A stretch of DNA of 64,000 bases from Ignavibacteriae bacterium HGW-Ignavibacteriae-1 (GTDB lineage: Bacteria > Bacteroidota > Ignavibacteria > Kapaibacteriales > UBA2268). The stretch is taken from NCBI GenBank assembly GCA_002839825.1, contig PGYU01000003.1, positions 112,947 through 176,946 on the forward strand. The letters are read 5' to 3'. A program made the translations under genes and the position numbers. The notes under the pieces were generated by a model, which was not told the DNA's origin, made no database searches, and saw only the letters and a program-made list of their open reading frames with translations. This document shows, piece by piece, positions 52,452 through 61,642 of the stretch; positions within the stretch are counted from its first letter, which is position 1, and the number at the start of each line of letters is the position of its first letter.

Positions 52452-54803
52452 TTAGTAAAACAAGTGCACATTGTTAGTACGTTCGAGTGCTTTGTTTAAT
52501 GCACTGCCTGCGTTATTGATAAACGATGAAATATCGTGGTCGGAGTTAGAGAGTCCGGCAATACCTATGCTTAGCGTAACGCTGAATTTGCTTCCGTCAA
52601 CGTTCAATACGGTATTTGCAATTTCGGCTCGAGCTCGTTCGGCAATTAATTTTACTTGATTTGATTCTTTGGCAACGAAAAGTACACCATAAGTTGATTC
52701 ATCAATATGACCGAATTTTTCATAATTTTTGAGATATTTTTTCACTTTTTCAATTACCATCATTTGAGCAAATTCGTAGCGGTCCCAATGTTTTTCGGGG
52801 TCAAGCGCTGCATATCTGTCAATCCTGAATATACATAATGTCAAATCATTGTGCATATCCCGACTTCTGTCCATTTCTTCTTCAATTCGCTTATAAAACG
52901 CTGTAGGGTTGAGCAGACCTGAATCATTGTTTAGTAGTTGCGAACTATTCAGGCTTTCCATTAGGTGCATTCGCTCGATAGCATTTCCGGCATGAATCCC
53001 CAGAATTTCCAAAATCGTTACATCGAAATCTGATAGATTATTCGATGACACATTTTCAACAAACATTGCTCCATAGACGCCTGTTGCAGAACGAAGTGGA
53101 ATACTGATAAATTCGCCCGATTCTAATTTCGGTTCAAATTTCGTATGCCTCACCCCGCGAATTTCTTTAGCTGAAAGTCTGAAAGTTTTGCAAGTTGTAA
53201 TCGTATTGCCCACGATTGAATCTTCGAATGTAATTTCTTGTCCTGCTGAATAGTTGAATGCTGATTTGACTGCTTTAAGTTCCCATATTTGCTTTTCGGA
53301 ATTGAAGCCTATAACGCCGGTCGTTTGATAATCAAATAATCTCGAAACCGAATCAACAATAGTTTCAGCCAAATTTTCGGTGCCGTCTTTGCTCGATGTA
53401 GCAATATAATTGAATAAGTTGACTGCTTCCAGGGTTTTCGATGCTTGCAATAAATCATATTTTTGCGTATAGCTTTTGACGAGTGCAGAAATTAGCTTAG
53501 TAAAATGCCCCAAGAATGCAACTGTTGACGAGCTATAAGCATCGTTTGAAGATGAATCGGCGCATAGCACTCCAACAGGATGTTCGCCCCAAAATACCGG
53601 CACACCAACAAAGGACATCGTATGAGAATATTGGTTGTAATAAGGTATCAAATCAAGTTCTGCAGATGGGTTAATATCGGTCAATATTTCAGGTTTGGCA
53701 TTTTCTAAGATTTGGCTCAAAATATCGGATGAAATTGGAATTCGTTTTTTACCTGAAAGTAATTCCGGTTTATTTGTAGCAAAAGCTTCAATAATAAATT
53801 CATTGTTATCGTAATCGGCAAGCAAAAATAAAGCAGTACGCGAATCTGTAATAGAGCGAATTATAATTAAAATTCGAGACAAAAAGTATTCAAATTCTTT
53901 GCGTGGCTCATCGCCGAGTATTTGGTCAATTTCCGTAAATACCGAAATCGGCAAGTCAATTTTCTTCTCGGTGAATCTTTTCGGTTCCTGTTTAGTCGGA
54001 ATCTCAGGTTGCTCTTCGATTACTTTTTCATGTGTATCTAAAGGTCCTGCAAGCTCTTCAACTATCTGCTCCATCTCTTGGATATCATGAATTTCATCAG
54101 GTTGGTTTAACTCCTCATTTGTCGTCTGTGGTGCTTCCGGTTCATTAACAATTTGATTAATTTGTTCATTATCATTGTGGTGTTCAATATCTTCAACAAC
54201 ATTTGTGTATGTGTTATCCGAATTTATATTGTCCTTAATCAAAATCTTTTCTTCTAATTCAGTATTTTTAGCCATTTCTTCGGGAGTTGTCGAAACTGCT
54301 GTATGAGTGCGCTTTGTGATTCCGACAATTCTCATTCCGGAGGTGCTTTCGTTATATGAAAATCCCGAAGCGCGAGTATCGGCTGCATATGGTTTTGATG
54401 CGACTTTAGGGTTCTCCGGTTTTGCTTTCTCGTTAGTTTTATCAGCTTCAGATTCGAAATTCATGAAAGCTTTTTCAGTCATCGGAAATTCATCATCTTT
54501 GCCAAATGATTCCTCGAAATTTTCCACTGTGCGCCGAGTACCGGTGTAATCTTTTGTTGTGGTTACCTCAAAATCGTGTCCCTCTGAGGCTTTTGGAAAT
54601 GGATTTCGGACAACATCAGAATTACGTTGCGAAATCAGCATAAATAGCGAAACCGCACCGAGTACAGCAACACTGACGCCAATAAGACGCACTGCACTGT
54701 CTTCGAAAAAAACAGCTATTATCAAACCGATTATAACTACAATTACAGGTATTACATCAATCGGCGAAATAATTTCCTTAAAATTGGACTTTCTCTTGCT
54801 CAT
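52452..54803 (-). CDS. Membrane sensor: GAF domains plus degenerate GGDEF domain
   Basis: 783 residues. Two membrane helices at the start (about 18-60), an acidic linker to about 270, a first GAF domain (about 280-440, FVGVPVFWGEHPVGVLCADS), a second (about 455-610, FISIPLRSATGVYGAMFVEN) and a C-terminal GGDEF-like domain (about 630-783, SGLLNPTAFYKRIEEEMDRS; LSIGIAG). The active-site loop that should read GGDEF reads GHIDESTYG, so it should not make cyclic-di-GMP. Likely a signalling scaffold or nucleotide-sensing protein. It follows nothing closely and precedes rnr by 15 bp. Confidence 0.78.
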   Translation of the reverse strand: MSKRKSNFKEIISPIDVIPVIVVIIGLIIAVFFEDSAVRLIGVSVAVLGAVSLFMLISQRNSDVVRNPFPKASEGHDFEVTTTKDYTGTRRTVENFEESFGKDDEFPMTEKAFMNFESEADKTNEKAKPENPKVASKPYAADTRASGFSYNESTSGMRIVGITKRTHTAVSTTPEEMAKNTELEEKILIKDNINSDNTYTNVVEDIEHHNDNEQINQIVNEPEAPQTTNEELNQPDEIHDIQEMEQIVEELAGPLDTHEKVIEEQPEIPTKQEPKRFTEKKIDLPISVFTEIDQILGDEPRKEFEYFLSRILIIIRSITDSRTALFLLADYDNNEFIIEAFATNKPELLSGKKRIPISSDILSQILENAKPEILTDINPSAELDLIPYYNQYSHTMSFVGVPVFWGEHPVGVLCADSSSNDAYSSSTVAFLGHFTKLISALVKSYTQKYDLLQASKTLEAVNLFNYIATSSKDGTENLAETIVDSVSRLFDYQTTGVIGFNSEKQIWELKAVKSAFNYSAGQEITFEDSIVGNTITTCKTFRLSAKEIRGVRHTKFEPKLESGEFISIPLRSATGVYGAMFVENVSSNNLSDFDVTILEILGIHAGNAIERMHLMESLNSSQLLNNDSGLLNPTAFYKRIEEEMDRSRDMHNDLTLCIFRIDRYAALDPEKHWDRYEFAQMMVIEKVKKYLKNYEKFGHIDESTYGVLFVAKESNQVKLIAERARAEIANTVLNVDGSKFSVTLSIGIAGLSNSDHDISSFINNAGSALNKALERTNNVHLFY

Positions 54804-54929
54804 TTTATCATTATAAATGTATTAGAAAAGCAAACCCCCTGAAAAAAAAATATGATATGATAAAATTTACCATACCATATTCTCTAAGATAAGCAATTTT
54901 TGCCAAATAGCAAAAACATGTTTAAAGGT

Positions 54930-55901
54930 TTACCACATATACATATTTCCTAATTTCCAATGTCTTGTGGTTTCTATTGTTTGCTTAAAATCTTCAGACA
55001 ATAGCGGATATGTGAAATCGAGTTTATAAACTGCTTTGAATTCATTTACTGTTCCGCGTGGGTGCAGCATCATTGTGTAATTGGCAGTGCCTGTGACATC
55101 TGATAACTGCAACAATCTCATAATATCGAACATTCGGACATGTGAAGCTTGTGGAGTGAACTTTTGGGATTGACCTTCAATTACATAATTCTTCGGTGTA
55201 ATTTGCGTAAGAGTAAATTTTGCCGAATCAATAAATTGTGAATTTTCAATCGAGACCGGAACAGCCTTCGCCCATGATGTATCCTTAGTTGCTTTGAATG
55301 TAGGAGGTATTGATTTTACAATATCGAAATAATTATTTAGAACTATATCCGATAAGCCAATTAGCCAAGTATTTTTGACTAATGAATCTCTGGGACCTGT
55401 TGCAGGATTGGTTAGATAATTTCTTTGTGCCTCCAATCGGTCACCTTCGACTTTCACTATTTCATTATAAGGAGAATAAGTAATTAAATATGTCATGCCT
55501 AAGGGTATTGAGGCGATTTTGTAATCATCATTTCCGGGCATTCTCATATCATCGGCTTGAGAGTTGAAAAAGATTATTGTATCACCGTCAGAAAATTTGT
55601 ATTCCAATGAATCTACCGATACTTCAACTTGGTTGAATCCATCTTTTGATGCATCATTCGGGGCTCTCAAGGCAAAGTAATAGGTCAGTTCTCTGTCGAA
55701 TTGCTTTGTGGTGCCATCACTAAAATTTCGAGTGATTTTCGAAATCTCGGTGAATGTATAAGAATGATGTACATTGACAGGGAAATTTACCCGAACTGTA
55801 TATGTCATTGGTGCTGTTCCGGGGCTTGCTTTTTCCTGAGAATATAAACTTTCAGAGCCAATCAGAACAGTTAAAATTAAAATGGCAAAAAATACTTTCA
55901 T
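54930..55901 (-). CDS. Hypothetical exported protein
   Basis: 323 residues; signal peptide about 1-21 (MKVFFAILILTVLIGSESLYSQ). The mature part has regular beta-strand patterning with YTFTEISKITRNFSDGTTKQF and similar, resembling DUF-type periplasmic or outer-membrane-lipid-interacting proteins, but I do not recognise a family. It follows the Nudix gene by 3 bp and is probably co-transcribed with it and ndk. Confidence 0.6.
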   Translation of the reverse strand: MKVFFAILILTVLIGSESLYSQEKASPGTAPMTYTVRVNFPVNVHHSYTFTEISKITRNFSDGTTKQFDRELTYYFALRAPNDASKDGFNQVEVSVDSLEYKFSDGDTIIFFNSQADDMRMPGNDDYKIASIPLGMTYLITYSPYNEIVKVEGDRLEAQRNYLTNPATGPRDSLVKNTWLIGLSDIVLNNYFDIVKSIPPTFKATKDTSWAKAVPVSIENSQFIDSAKFTLTQITPKNYVIEGQSQKFTPQASHVRMFDIMRLLQLSDVTGTANYTMMLHPRGTVNEFKAVYKLDFTYPLLSEDFKQTIETTRHWKLGNMYMW

Positions 55902-55904
55902 TTT

Positions 55905-56441
55905 CTAAACTCCTTTGATACACAATTTATATAAACTCCAAGCAGCAAGTGTCATTCCATCCCACAACTCTCCGCTCTTGATTAACGAATCAATCTCCAT
56001 TTCGTTAAATTTCAAAATCGAAAATTCCTCTCCGGCATCCGGTTTATTATCTTCAAAACTCAATTCTTCAGCAAAAAACACATGACAAATTTCGTTTGTC
56101 ACTCCATTTAAAGGATTAAACTCACCAATCTTTTTAATCTTACCGGTGATTAATCCGGCTTCTTCCTTTAATTCACATTTGGCATTATCTTCAATACTGT
56201 AGGCGGATTTAATTCCACCACCCGGAAATTCAATGCTTGGTTTGCTGTTTAGATAACGAAATTGCTTGACAAGGACAAAGTTCCCGTCTTTTAATCGTGG
56301 AATTATAAATACAGAGCCGGGTGTTTCGACAAAGAAGTAATCTCCGACTTTGTTGTTTGGCATCAAGTACTCATTTTTCCGATAAACCCAGTATGGATTT
56401 GCATGGATTATTTCTTGCTTTATCGTATCAAATTTTGTCAT
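55905..56441 (-). CDS. Nudix hydrolase, ADP-ribose pyrophosphatase-like
   Basis: 178 residues. Nudix box GGGIKSAYSIEDNAKCELKEEAGL: the metal-binding ELKEEAG core is intact, while the first Glu of the box and the Arg of RE are replaced (Ser and Cys). N-terminal FRYLNSKPSIEFPGGG is that of NudF/ADP-ribose-type enzymes. Substrate uncertain. Confidence 0.82.
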   Translation of the reverse strand: MTKFDTIKQEIIHANPYWVYRKNEYLMPNNKVGDYFFVETPGSVFIIPRLKDGNFVLVKQFRYLNSKPSIEFPGGGIKSAYSIEDNAKCELKEEAGLITGKIKKIGEFNPLNGVTNEICHVFFAEELSFEDNKPDAGEEFSILKFNEMEIDSLIKSGELWDGMTLAAWSLYKLCIKGV

Positions 56442-56458
56442 AATTTCACCTTGATGTA

Positions 56459-56887
56459 CTATTTACTTACAGCGACTATTTCGCTTTCAGGGAAGAAAAA
56501 TCCGATTTCGCGTAAAGCATTTTCATCGGAGTCGCTACCATGAATTGCATTTGCTTCGATTCCTGTCCCAAATCTTGCTCGAATAGTACCGGCTTCAGCT
56601 TTCTTCGGGTCTGTAGCACCGATTAAAGCACGAAATGATTCGACGGCATTGTCTTTTTCTAAGGCAAGTGGCACTATTGTTCCGCTTGTCATATAGTCAA
56701 TTAGTTCGCCATAGAAAGATCTTTCTTTGTGAACAGCGTAAAATTCTCCGGCTACTTCCGGGCTTATTTTTGTAAGTTTCATACCCAAAATCCTGAAACC
56801 TGCTTGTTGGATAGCAGCGATAATTTCGCCACTAACATTTTTAGCGGTTGCATCAGGTTTGATAATTGCTAAAGTTTTATTCGACAT
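56459..56887 (-). CDS. ndk: Nucleoside diphosphate kinase
   Basis: Balances NTP pools. 142 residues from the Met at 56887: KTLAIIKPDATAKNVSG, ARFGTGIEANAIHGSDSDENA with the phosphohistidine in the NAIHGSDS motif. GGAGG lies 5 nt upstream, and the ATG used by the ORF track four codons earlier overlaps that site. Confidence 0.96.
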   Translation of the reverse strand: MSNKTLAIIKPDATAKNVSGEIIAAIQQAGFRILGMKLTKISPEVAGEFYAVHKERSFYGELIDYMTSGTIVPLALEKDNAVESFRALIGATDPKKAEAGTIRARFGTGIEANAIHGSDSDENALREIGFFFPESEIVAVSK

Positions 56888-56964
56888 TACATCCTCCATA
56901 ATTATAATAACACATTACTTTGTTTTTTATCTCAAATCAATTGATTTTTTTTTCAAAAAAATAA

Positions 56965-56988
56965 AAGCGATGTTTAGTAACACCGCTT
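56965..56988 (-). terminator. Rho-independent terminator after the AT-hook frame
   Basis: On the minus strand AAGCGGTGTT / AACATCGCTT (one G-U pair) with a 4-nt loop, followed by TTTTATTTTTTT. It lies 28 bp beyond the stop at 57016, so the transcription unit of sucD includes the whole AT-hook frame. Confidence 0.85.
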
Positions 56989-57015
56989 CTAAAATAAGAC
57001 GATTAATATTCATTT

Positions 57016-57996
57016 CTATTCATTGTTGTTTGCATTTTCATCGCTTGAATCAAACACAATCACATTTTTAGGATTATCCGGAAATTTAACTACAGGCTCC
57101 TCAACCGGTTTTGTGTCAACGGGAGGTTTTGCAGTCGTTACCGTGATGCCTTTTTTGCGTCTGCCTCTCCTACGAGCGATGGCTCTTTCCAAAGGTGTCA
57201 TATTCGCTGTGTCAAGGACTTTCTTTGGTTTTTTAGGTGCTTTTTCTTTTGCTTCTGCTTTGTCAGCCGAAACGGGAGCTACAGTTTTTGCAACTGTACC
57301 TTCATTTTTAAAAGGTCTTCCGCGTTTTTTAGGAGCAGCATCAGTTGCTGCGGGAGCTGCAGCTTTTGCAACGATTTCCTCAGTCTTACGTGGTCTGCCT
57401 TGTTTTCTTTTTGGAGCTTCGCCGGTTGCTACGGGAGCAACAGCTTTTGCAACTGTACTTTCACTTTTGGGTGGTCTGCCTTGTTTTCTCTTTGGAGCTT
57501 CGCCAGAGGCTACGGGAGCAACAGCTTTTGCAACGGCACCTTCATTTTTGAAAGGTCTTCCGCGTTTTTTAGGAGCTGCATCAGTAGTTACCGGAGCGAC
57601 AGTTTTTGCAACGGCTCCTTCATTTTTGAAAGGTCTTCCGCGTTTTTTAGGAGTTGCATCAGTAGTTACCGGAGCGACAGTTTTTGCAACTGCACTTTCA
57701 TTTTTAAATGGTCTCCCCCGCTTTTTAGGAGCTGCATCAGTAGTTACCGGAGCGGCAACTTTTGCAACTGCACTTTCACTTTTGGGCGGTCTTCCTTGCT
57801 TTCTTTTTGGAGCAGCTTCAGTCGCTACGGGAGCGACAGTTTTTGCAACTGCACTTTCATTTTTAAATGGTCTCCCCCGCTTTTTAGGAACTGCATCAGT
57901 AGTTACCGGAGCGGCAACTTTTGCAACTGCACTTTCACTTTTGGGTGGTCTGCCTTGTTTTCTTTTTGGAGCCGCTTCTGTCGCTACAGGAGCCAC
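57016..57996 (-). CDS. AT-hook repeat tail, out of frame with sucD (-1)
   Basis: 326 residues with nine AT-hook-like cores (RKQGRPPK or KKRGRPFK) spaced 26 or 27 residues apart by Ala/Val/Lys linkers ([13 protein letters not shown]), then a 70-residue end with RRRGRRKKG and an acidic tip. The only start is a GTG inside a repeat with no Shine-Dalgarno, and it continues the same repeat that ends sucD in the other frame. It is therefore most likely the rest of a SucD fusion, reached by -1 frameshifting or cut off by a 19-nt deletion, rather than an independent gene. AT-hooks bind the minor groove of AT-rich DNA in HMGA-type proteins. Confidence 0.7.
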   Translation of the reverse strand: MAPVATEAAPKRKQGRPPKSESAVAKVAAPVTTDAVPKKRGRPFKNESAVAKTVAPVATEAAPKRKQGRPPKSESAVAKVAAPVTTDAAPKKRGRPFKNESAVAKTVAPVTTDATPKKRGRPFKNEGAVAKTVAPVTTDAAPKKRGRPFKNEGAVAKAVAPVASGEAPKRKQGRPPKSESTVAKAVAPVATGEAPKRKQGRPRKTEEIVAKAAAPAATDAAPKKRGRPFKNEGTVAKTVAPVSADKAEAKEKAPKKPKKVLDTANMTPLERAIARRRGRRKKGITVTTAKPPVDTKPVEEPVVKFPDNPKNVIVFDSSDENANNNE

Positions 57997-58118
57997 AGCT
58001 TTTTGGGTGGTCTGCCTTGTCTTCTTTTTGGAGCTTCGCCAGTCGCTACAGGAGCCACTGTTTTTGCAACTGCACTTTCACTTTTGGGTGGTCTGCCTTG
58101 CTTTCTTTTGGGAGTTGA
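57265..58118. repeat. Tandem 78/81-bp repeats coding AT-hooks
   Basis: Eleven hook-coding units, two in the sucD frame and nine in the following frame. Units with KKRGRPFK are 78 bp, those with RKQGRPPK 81 bp. A 159-bp block (one of each) is nearly identical at about 57701-57859 and 57860-58018, showing recent duplication. The long plus-strand ORFs here (for example 57023-58162) are shadows of the repeat. Confidence 0.9.
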
Positions 58119-59021
58119 TGAACCCGATTTCAAAGCGTCGAGTACTGTTTGACCAATTTTAGCAGGTGTTTCAACAACAAATATTCCGGCTTCTCTTAGA
58201 GCTTTGATTTTCTCTTCAGCAGTACCTTTGCCACCTGAAATAATTGCACCTGCATGTCCCATACGTCTTCCGGGAGGTGCAGTTCTACCTGCTATGAAGG
58301 CTATTACAGGCTTTTTCACATATTTCGCAATATATGCAGCGGCTTCTTCTTCCGCCGAGCCGCCGATTTCGCCAATCATTACGATTGCATGAGTGTTAGG
58401 GTCATCGTTAAAATATTTGATTGCATCAATATGTTGAGTTCCGATAATAGGGTCGCCGCCAATTCCAATACAAGTTGATTGACCTAAACCTAAATCAGTT
58501 AACTGCTTTACTGCTTCGTAAGTTAAAGTGCCGGAGCGAGAAACAACGCCGATATTGCCTTTTTTATGAATAAAACCCGGCATTATACCAATTTTTGCTT
58601 CGTCAGGTGTGATTACACCCGGGCAATTCGGTCCGATGAGTATTGAGGTAGAATTGTCCAAGGCATGCTTTACGGGTATCATATCACGAATAGGAATGCC
58701 TTCGGTAATACAAATTATAACCTTAATTTTTGCGCTAATTGCTTCTAAAATCGCATCAGCAGCATAAGGCGGCGGAACAAAAATTACCGAAGTATTTGCA
58801 CCCGTTTTTTTGACGGCTTCACTTACGGAATTGAAAAGTGGCACAGCAGATTTGAACATTATATCGCCTTTGCCGCCATACAACATTCCACCTTTTCCCG
58901 GAGTTACGCCGGCTACGACAGGCGTTCCATACTCAATCATTTGCGAAGTATGAAAAGTACCTTCCGAACCTGTGATGCCCTGTACGAGCAATTTTGTTTG
59001 TTTTCCTACTAAAACACTCAT
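57984..59021 (-). CDS. sucD: Succinyl-CoA synthetase alpha subunit with C-terminal AT-hook extension
   Basis: Substrate-level phosphorylation step between succinyl-CoA and succinate. Residues 1-298 are a complete Suc[25 protein letters not shown] (about 123) and the phosphohistidine loop GHAGAI (about 246) in [13 protein letters not shown]. Normal SucD ends near residue 290. Here the frame goes on for 47 residues with two AT-hook cores (RKQGRPPK and RRQGRPPK) and stops at once after CCC AAA AAG. From that A5G run a -1 shift enters the 326-residue AT-hook frame. sucC is not in the window. Confidence 0.9.
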   Translation of the reverse strand: MSVLVGKQTKLLVQGITGSEGTFHTSQMIEYGTPVVAGVTPGKGGMLYGGKGDIMFKSAVPLFNSVSEAVKKTGANTSVIFVPPPYAADAILEAISAKIKVIICITEGIPIRDMIPVKHALDNSTSILIGPNCPGVITPDEAKIGIMPGFIHKKGNIGVVSRSGTLTYEAVKQLTDLGLGQSTCIGIGGDPIIGTQHIDAIKYFNDDPNTHAIVMIGEIGGSAEEEAAAYIAKYVKKPVIAFIAGRTAPPGRRMGHAGAIISGGKGTAEEKIKALREAGIFVVETPAKIGQTVLDALKSGSSTPKRKQGRPPKSESAVAKTVAPVATGEAPKRRQGRPPKKLWLL

Positions 59022-59149
59022 TAGTCGTTCCTGAATTATTTTTTAATTGTATTTCAAATTATTATTTTATAAATTATTTTAATATTTGCTAAATTATTAA
59101 TTAACTACGAATGATAATGATAGAAAATATTTTAATAATTTTATTTTTT
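59022..59149. other. AT-rich spacer upstream of sucD
   Basis: About 128 bp, nearly all A and T, between yraN and sucD. It must contain the sucD promoter, but no element stands out. No ORF or hairpin with a GC core seen. Confidence 0.5.
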
Positions 59150-59509
59150 TCAAAAAGCATTTTCAATATGTGTAATTACAAATGGACGAACCGTTGCATC
59201 AATACCCACAAAATCCAGCCTGCACTCTCTATCGTTAATTTTATTAACATATAAATAACCTTCGGCTGTTTTGCGAATAGTTTTTCGCTTCGATAGCGGG
59301 ACAGTATCATAAATTGAACCGTATTCTACTGATGTTCGGGCTTTGACTTCTACAAAAACAAGTATTTTGCCAATTTGGGCTACTATATCTATTTCACCCA
59401 ATTTACCAAAATGAAAATTCCGTTTAATTATTGTGTAACCTTTTTCGGTCAAATAATTAGCGGCAATATCTTCAAATTTTGAGCCGATTGAACGAGTTGA
59501 ATCAGTCAT
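59150..59509 (-). CDS. YraN/UPF0102-family endonuclease-like protein
   Basis: 119 residues of the Holliday-junction-resolvase-like (PD-(D/E)XK) fold: IGSKFEDIAANYLTEKGYTII, GEIDIVAQIGKILVFVEVKAR with the Asp and EVK metal site, and RLDFVGID at the end. Function unproven in the family. Overlaps purF by 8 nt. Confidence 0.92.
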   Translation of the reverse strand: MTDSTRSIGSKFEDIAANYLTEKGYTIIKRNFHFGKLGEIDIVAQIGKILVFVEVKARTSVEYGSIYDTVPLSKRKTIRKTAEGYLYVNKINDRECRLDFVGIDATVRPFVITHIENAF

Positions 59510-61019
59510 TTGTATTTACATCTACTCCATTTTTTTCAATTTCAATTGGATAATCGCCTGTGAAGCAAGCTGTACAATAATCAATCCCTTCTTCTTGAGG
59601 GACAGATTCCATCAATTTCTCTTTCGATAAATAATGAATTGAGTCAACTCCGATATATTCGCCAATTTTTTCAATCGAATCGTGATGATTTGCAATTAAT
59701 TCCTCTTCACTTGGGAAATCCATTCCATAAAAGCACGGGTGCTTAATTGGTGGCGAACTGATTAATAAATGTAATTTTTTGGGATTTGCTTCTCGGACTA
59801 ATTTAACTAATGCCTTTGAAGTTGTTCCGCGTACTATCGAATCATCCACGAGCACAACGGTTTTACCTTCGATAACACCTTTTACCACATTGAATTTAGC
59901 TTTTACCCGAAATTCTCTGTTATTCTGTCCGGGAGCGATAAATGTTCTGCCAATATAGTGACTTCTGATTAATCCCAATTCAAATAAAGTCTCGTTGCCG
60001 TTTGCTGAGTTAACTCTTGCAAAACCGATAGTTGCAGTGTTTGCACTATCAGGCACGGGAACTGCTCTAATTTTATCATCTTTATCAACGATTGGCATTT
60101 CTTCGCCTAATTTTTTACCAAGTTTTCGGCGAACTTTATCTACACTATGCCCGAAGATTTTGCTGTCCGGACGTGAAAAATAAATATATTCGAAAATGCA
60201 ATGGTGGGCGATTGGTGTTTCATCAACGATTTTAAAAGATTTAATTTCGCCGGTTTTTAAAGTGTCTTGGTCAATTTGAATAATCTCATTGTGATGGACG
60301 CTTCGGATATATTCGGCACTTATAATATCGAATGCCGCAGTTTCGGAAGCAACAATATAAGCCCAACCGTGTTCGGTTTTCAATCTTCCAATGCTCAGTG
60401 GACGAACACCATGAGGGTCACGGGCTGCAATTAGCGTGTCATCAGTCATCATGGTCAATGAATAAGCCCCGTGAGCAGTTTGTAGTGCATCTCTCACTTT
60501 TTCAATTCGTGTTTCTTTTTTACTTTTTGCGATTAAATGCAAAAACAATTCGGAATCTGTCGTTGTTTGGAAAATCGAACCTTCTTGAATCAATTTATTG
60601 CGTAATGTCCTTGTATTTGTCAAATTGCCATTGTGAGCTAAAGCAAAAATCCCGTCATTATAAATCATGCTAAAAGGCTGAATATTATTTGCCGAGGATG
60701 AGCCTGTCGTCGAGTAACGATTATGCCCGATAGCCATATCGCCTTTTAGAGTTTGGGTCAAAACATTCGGTTCGGAAAAAACATCTAATACCAAGCCCGG
60801 ACCGCGTTTGGCGGCAAATCTCTTTCTATTTTTTTTCTCATCTTGGTAAATACTGATTATTCCGGCTGCTTCTTGACCGCGATGTTGCAAAGCATGAAGA
60901 GCATAATAGGTCATGATGGATGCTTGGGGATGCCCGTAAACTCCTACAATTGCACAATTTGGGCGAGCCTTGTCTAATTCGGAAACTAAGATAGATTTAT
61001 TATTTGGATGTTTCTTCAT
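59502..61019 (-). CDS. purF: Amidophosphoribosyltransferase
   Basis: First committed step of purine synthesis. The N-terminal glutaminase is after a 22-residue leader: catalytic Cys in NCAIVGVYGH (CGIVGI in most). The PRTase motif VVLVDDSIVRGTTS is at about residue 362. Four Cys for a [4Fe-4S] cluster, as in the Bacillus enzyme, are visible (HHCIFEY, KHPCFYG and DYCTACFTG). 505 residues. The leader before Cys suggests proteolytic maturation. Confidence 0.95.
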   Translation of the reverse strand: MKKHPNNKSILVSELDKARPNCAIVGVYGHPQASIMTYYALHALQHRGQEAAGIISIYQDEKKNRKRFAAKRGPGLVLDVFSEPNVLTQTLKGDMAIGHNRYSTTGSSSANNIQPFSMIYNDGIFALAHNGNLTNTRTLRNKLIQEGSIFQTTTDSELFLHLIAKSKKETRIEKVRDALQTAHGAYSLTMMTDDTLIAARDPHGVRPLSIGRLKTEHGWAYIVASETAAFDIISAEYIRSVHHNEIIQIDQDTLKTGEIKSFKIVDETPIAHHCIFEYIYFSRPDSKIFGHSVDKVRRKLGKKLGEEMPIVDKDDKIRAVPVPDSANTATIGFARVNSANGNETLFELGLIRSHYIGRTFIAPGQNNREFRVKAKFNVVKGVIEGKTVVLVDDSIVRGTTSKALVKLVREANPKKLHLLISSPPIKHPCFYGMDFPSEEELIANHHDSIEKIGEYIGVDSIHYLSKEKLMESVPQEEGIDYCTACFTGDYPIEIEKNGVDVNTND

Positions 61020-61109
61020 TTTAAAATGTGTTTCTCATAATACTCAAATTACAAAAATACGGATTTATTATTTTTTAAGCCGAAAGTGGAAAACTTTTTG
61101 AGTTTAGTT

Positions 61110-61577
61110 TCAATTGTCTCGGAAATAATATTCGCTTAAGTCATCAAATTTGATGTTTGTTATTATCCAATCGTGTTTTGGCGAACGATAAAAAGTAAAT
61201 ATCCATCGCACCGGATAATTGGAATGTATGCCTAAATAGTTCAATCTGATGTAAGAATTACTTACTAAATCTGCATATACAGGCTCGTTGTTGTAAATTT
61301 TGCCATATAATCCGATTGCGCGTCTGGTTTGGACAACTAAGTTATTCAAATCCTCTTTTTGGTTCATTATCGGACTATTTTGCAACAATTCCTCGTATGC
61401 TTTATTAATGTCTTCGGATTTCAAAGTTTCAAAAAAACTCCCGACACGGCTTTTCAAACTCGTTGGGACTTCGTCAAATCCTTTTCCTTGCGTATTAGAA
61501 GCGGAGTGTTGTAACCCGCCGTCTTGGGCAAAAATCACGAAGCTCATCAAAAAAAACATAGCAAACAGTATTTTCAT
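61110..61577 (-). CDS. Hypothetical exported protein
   Basis: 155 residues, signal peptide about 1-17 (MKILFAMFFLMSFVIFA), then a small alpha/beta domain with SRVGSFFETLKSEDINKAYEELL and WIFTFYRSPKHDWIITNIKFDD near the end. This resembles the NTF2-like DUF3887/DUF4019 group, tentatively. Single gene. Confidence 0.6.
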   Translation of the reverse strand: MKILFAMFFLMSFVIFAQDGGLQHSASNTQGKGFDEVPTSLKSRVGSFFETLKSEDINKAYEELLQNSPIMNQKEDLNNLVVQTRRAIGLYGKIYNNEPVYADLVSNSYIRLNYLGIHSNYPVRWIFTFYRSPKHDWIITNIKFDDLSEYYFRDN

Positions 61578-61642
61578 TTTATTCTCTTGTCGTTTTTACA
61601 AATCTAAAATTACAAAAAATATCGGAAAAAGAAAGGCTTTGT

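Noticed and set aside
57023-58162. Long plus-strand ORFs (379, 250, 68 and 65 residues) over the AT-hook array
   Set aside because: They are antisense shadows produced by the repeat; composition is repetitive Leu/Phe/Cys with no start signal, while the minus frames encode coherent AT-hooks joined to sucD.
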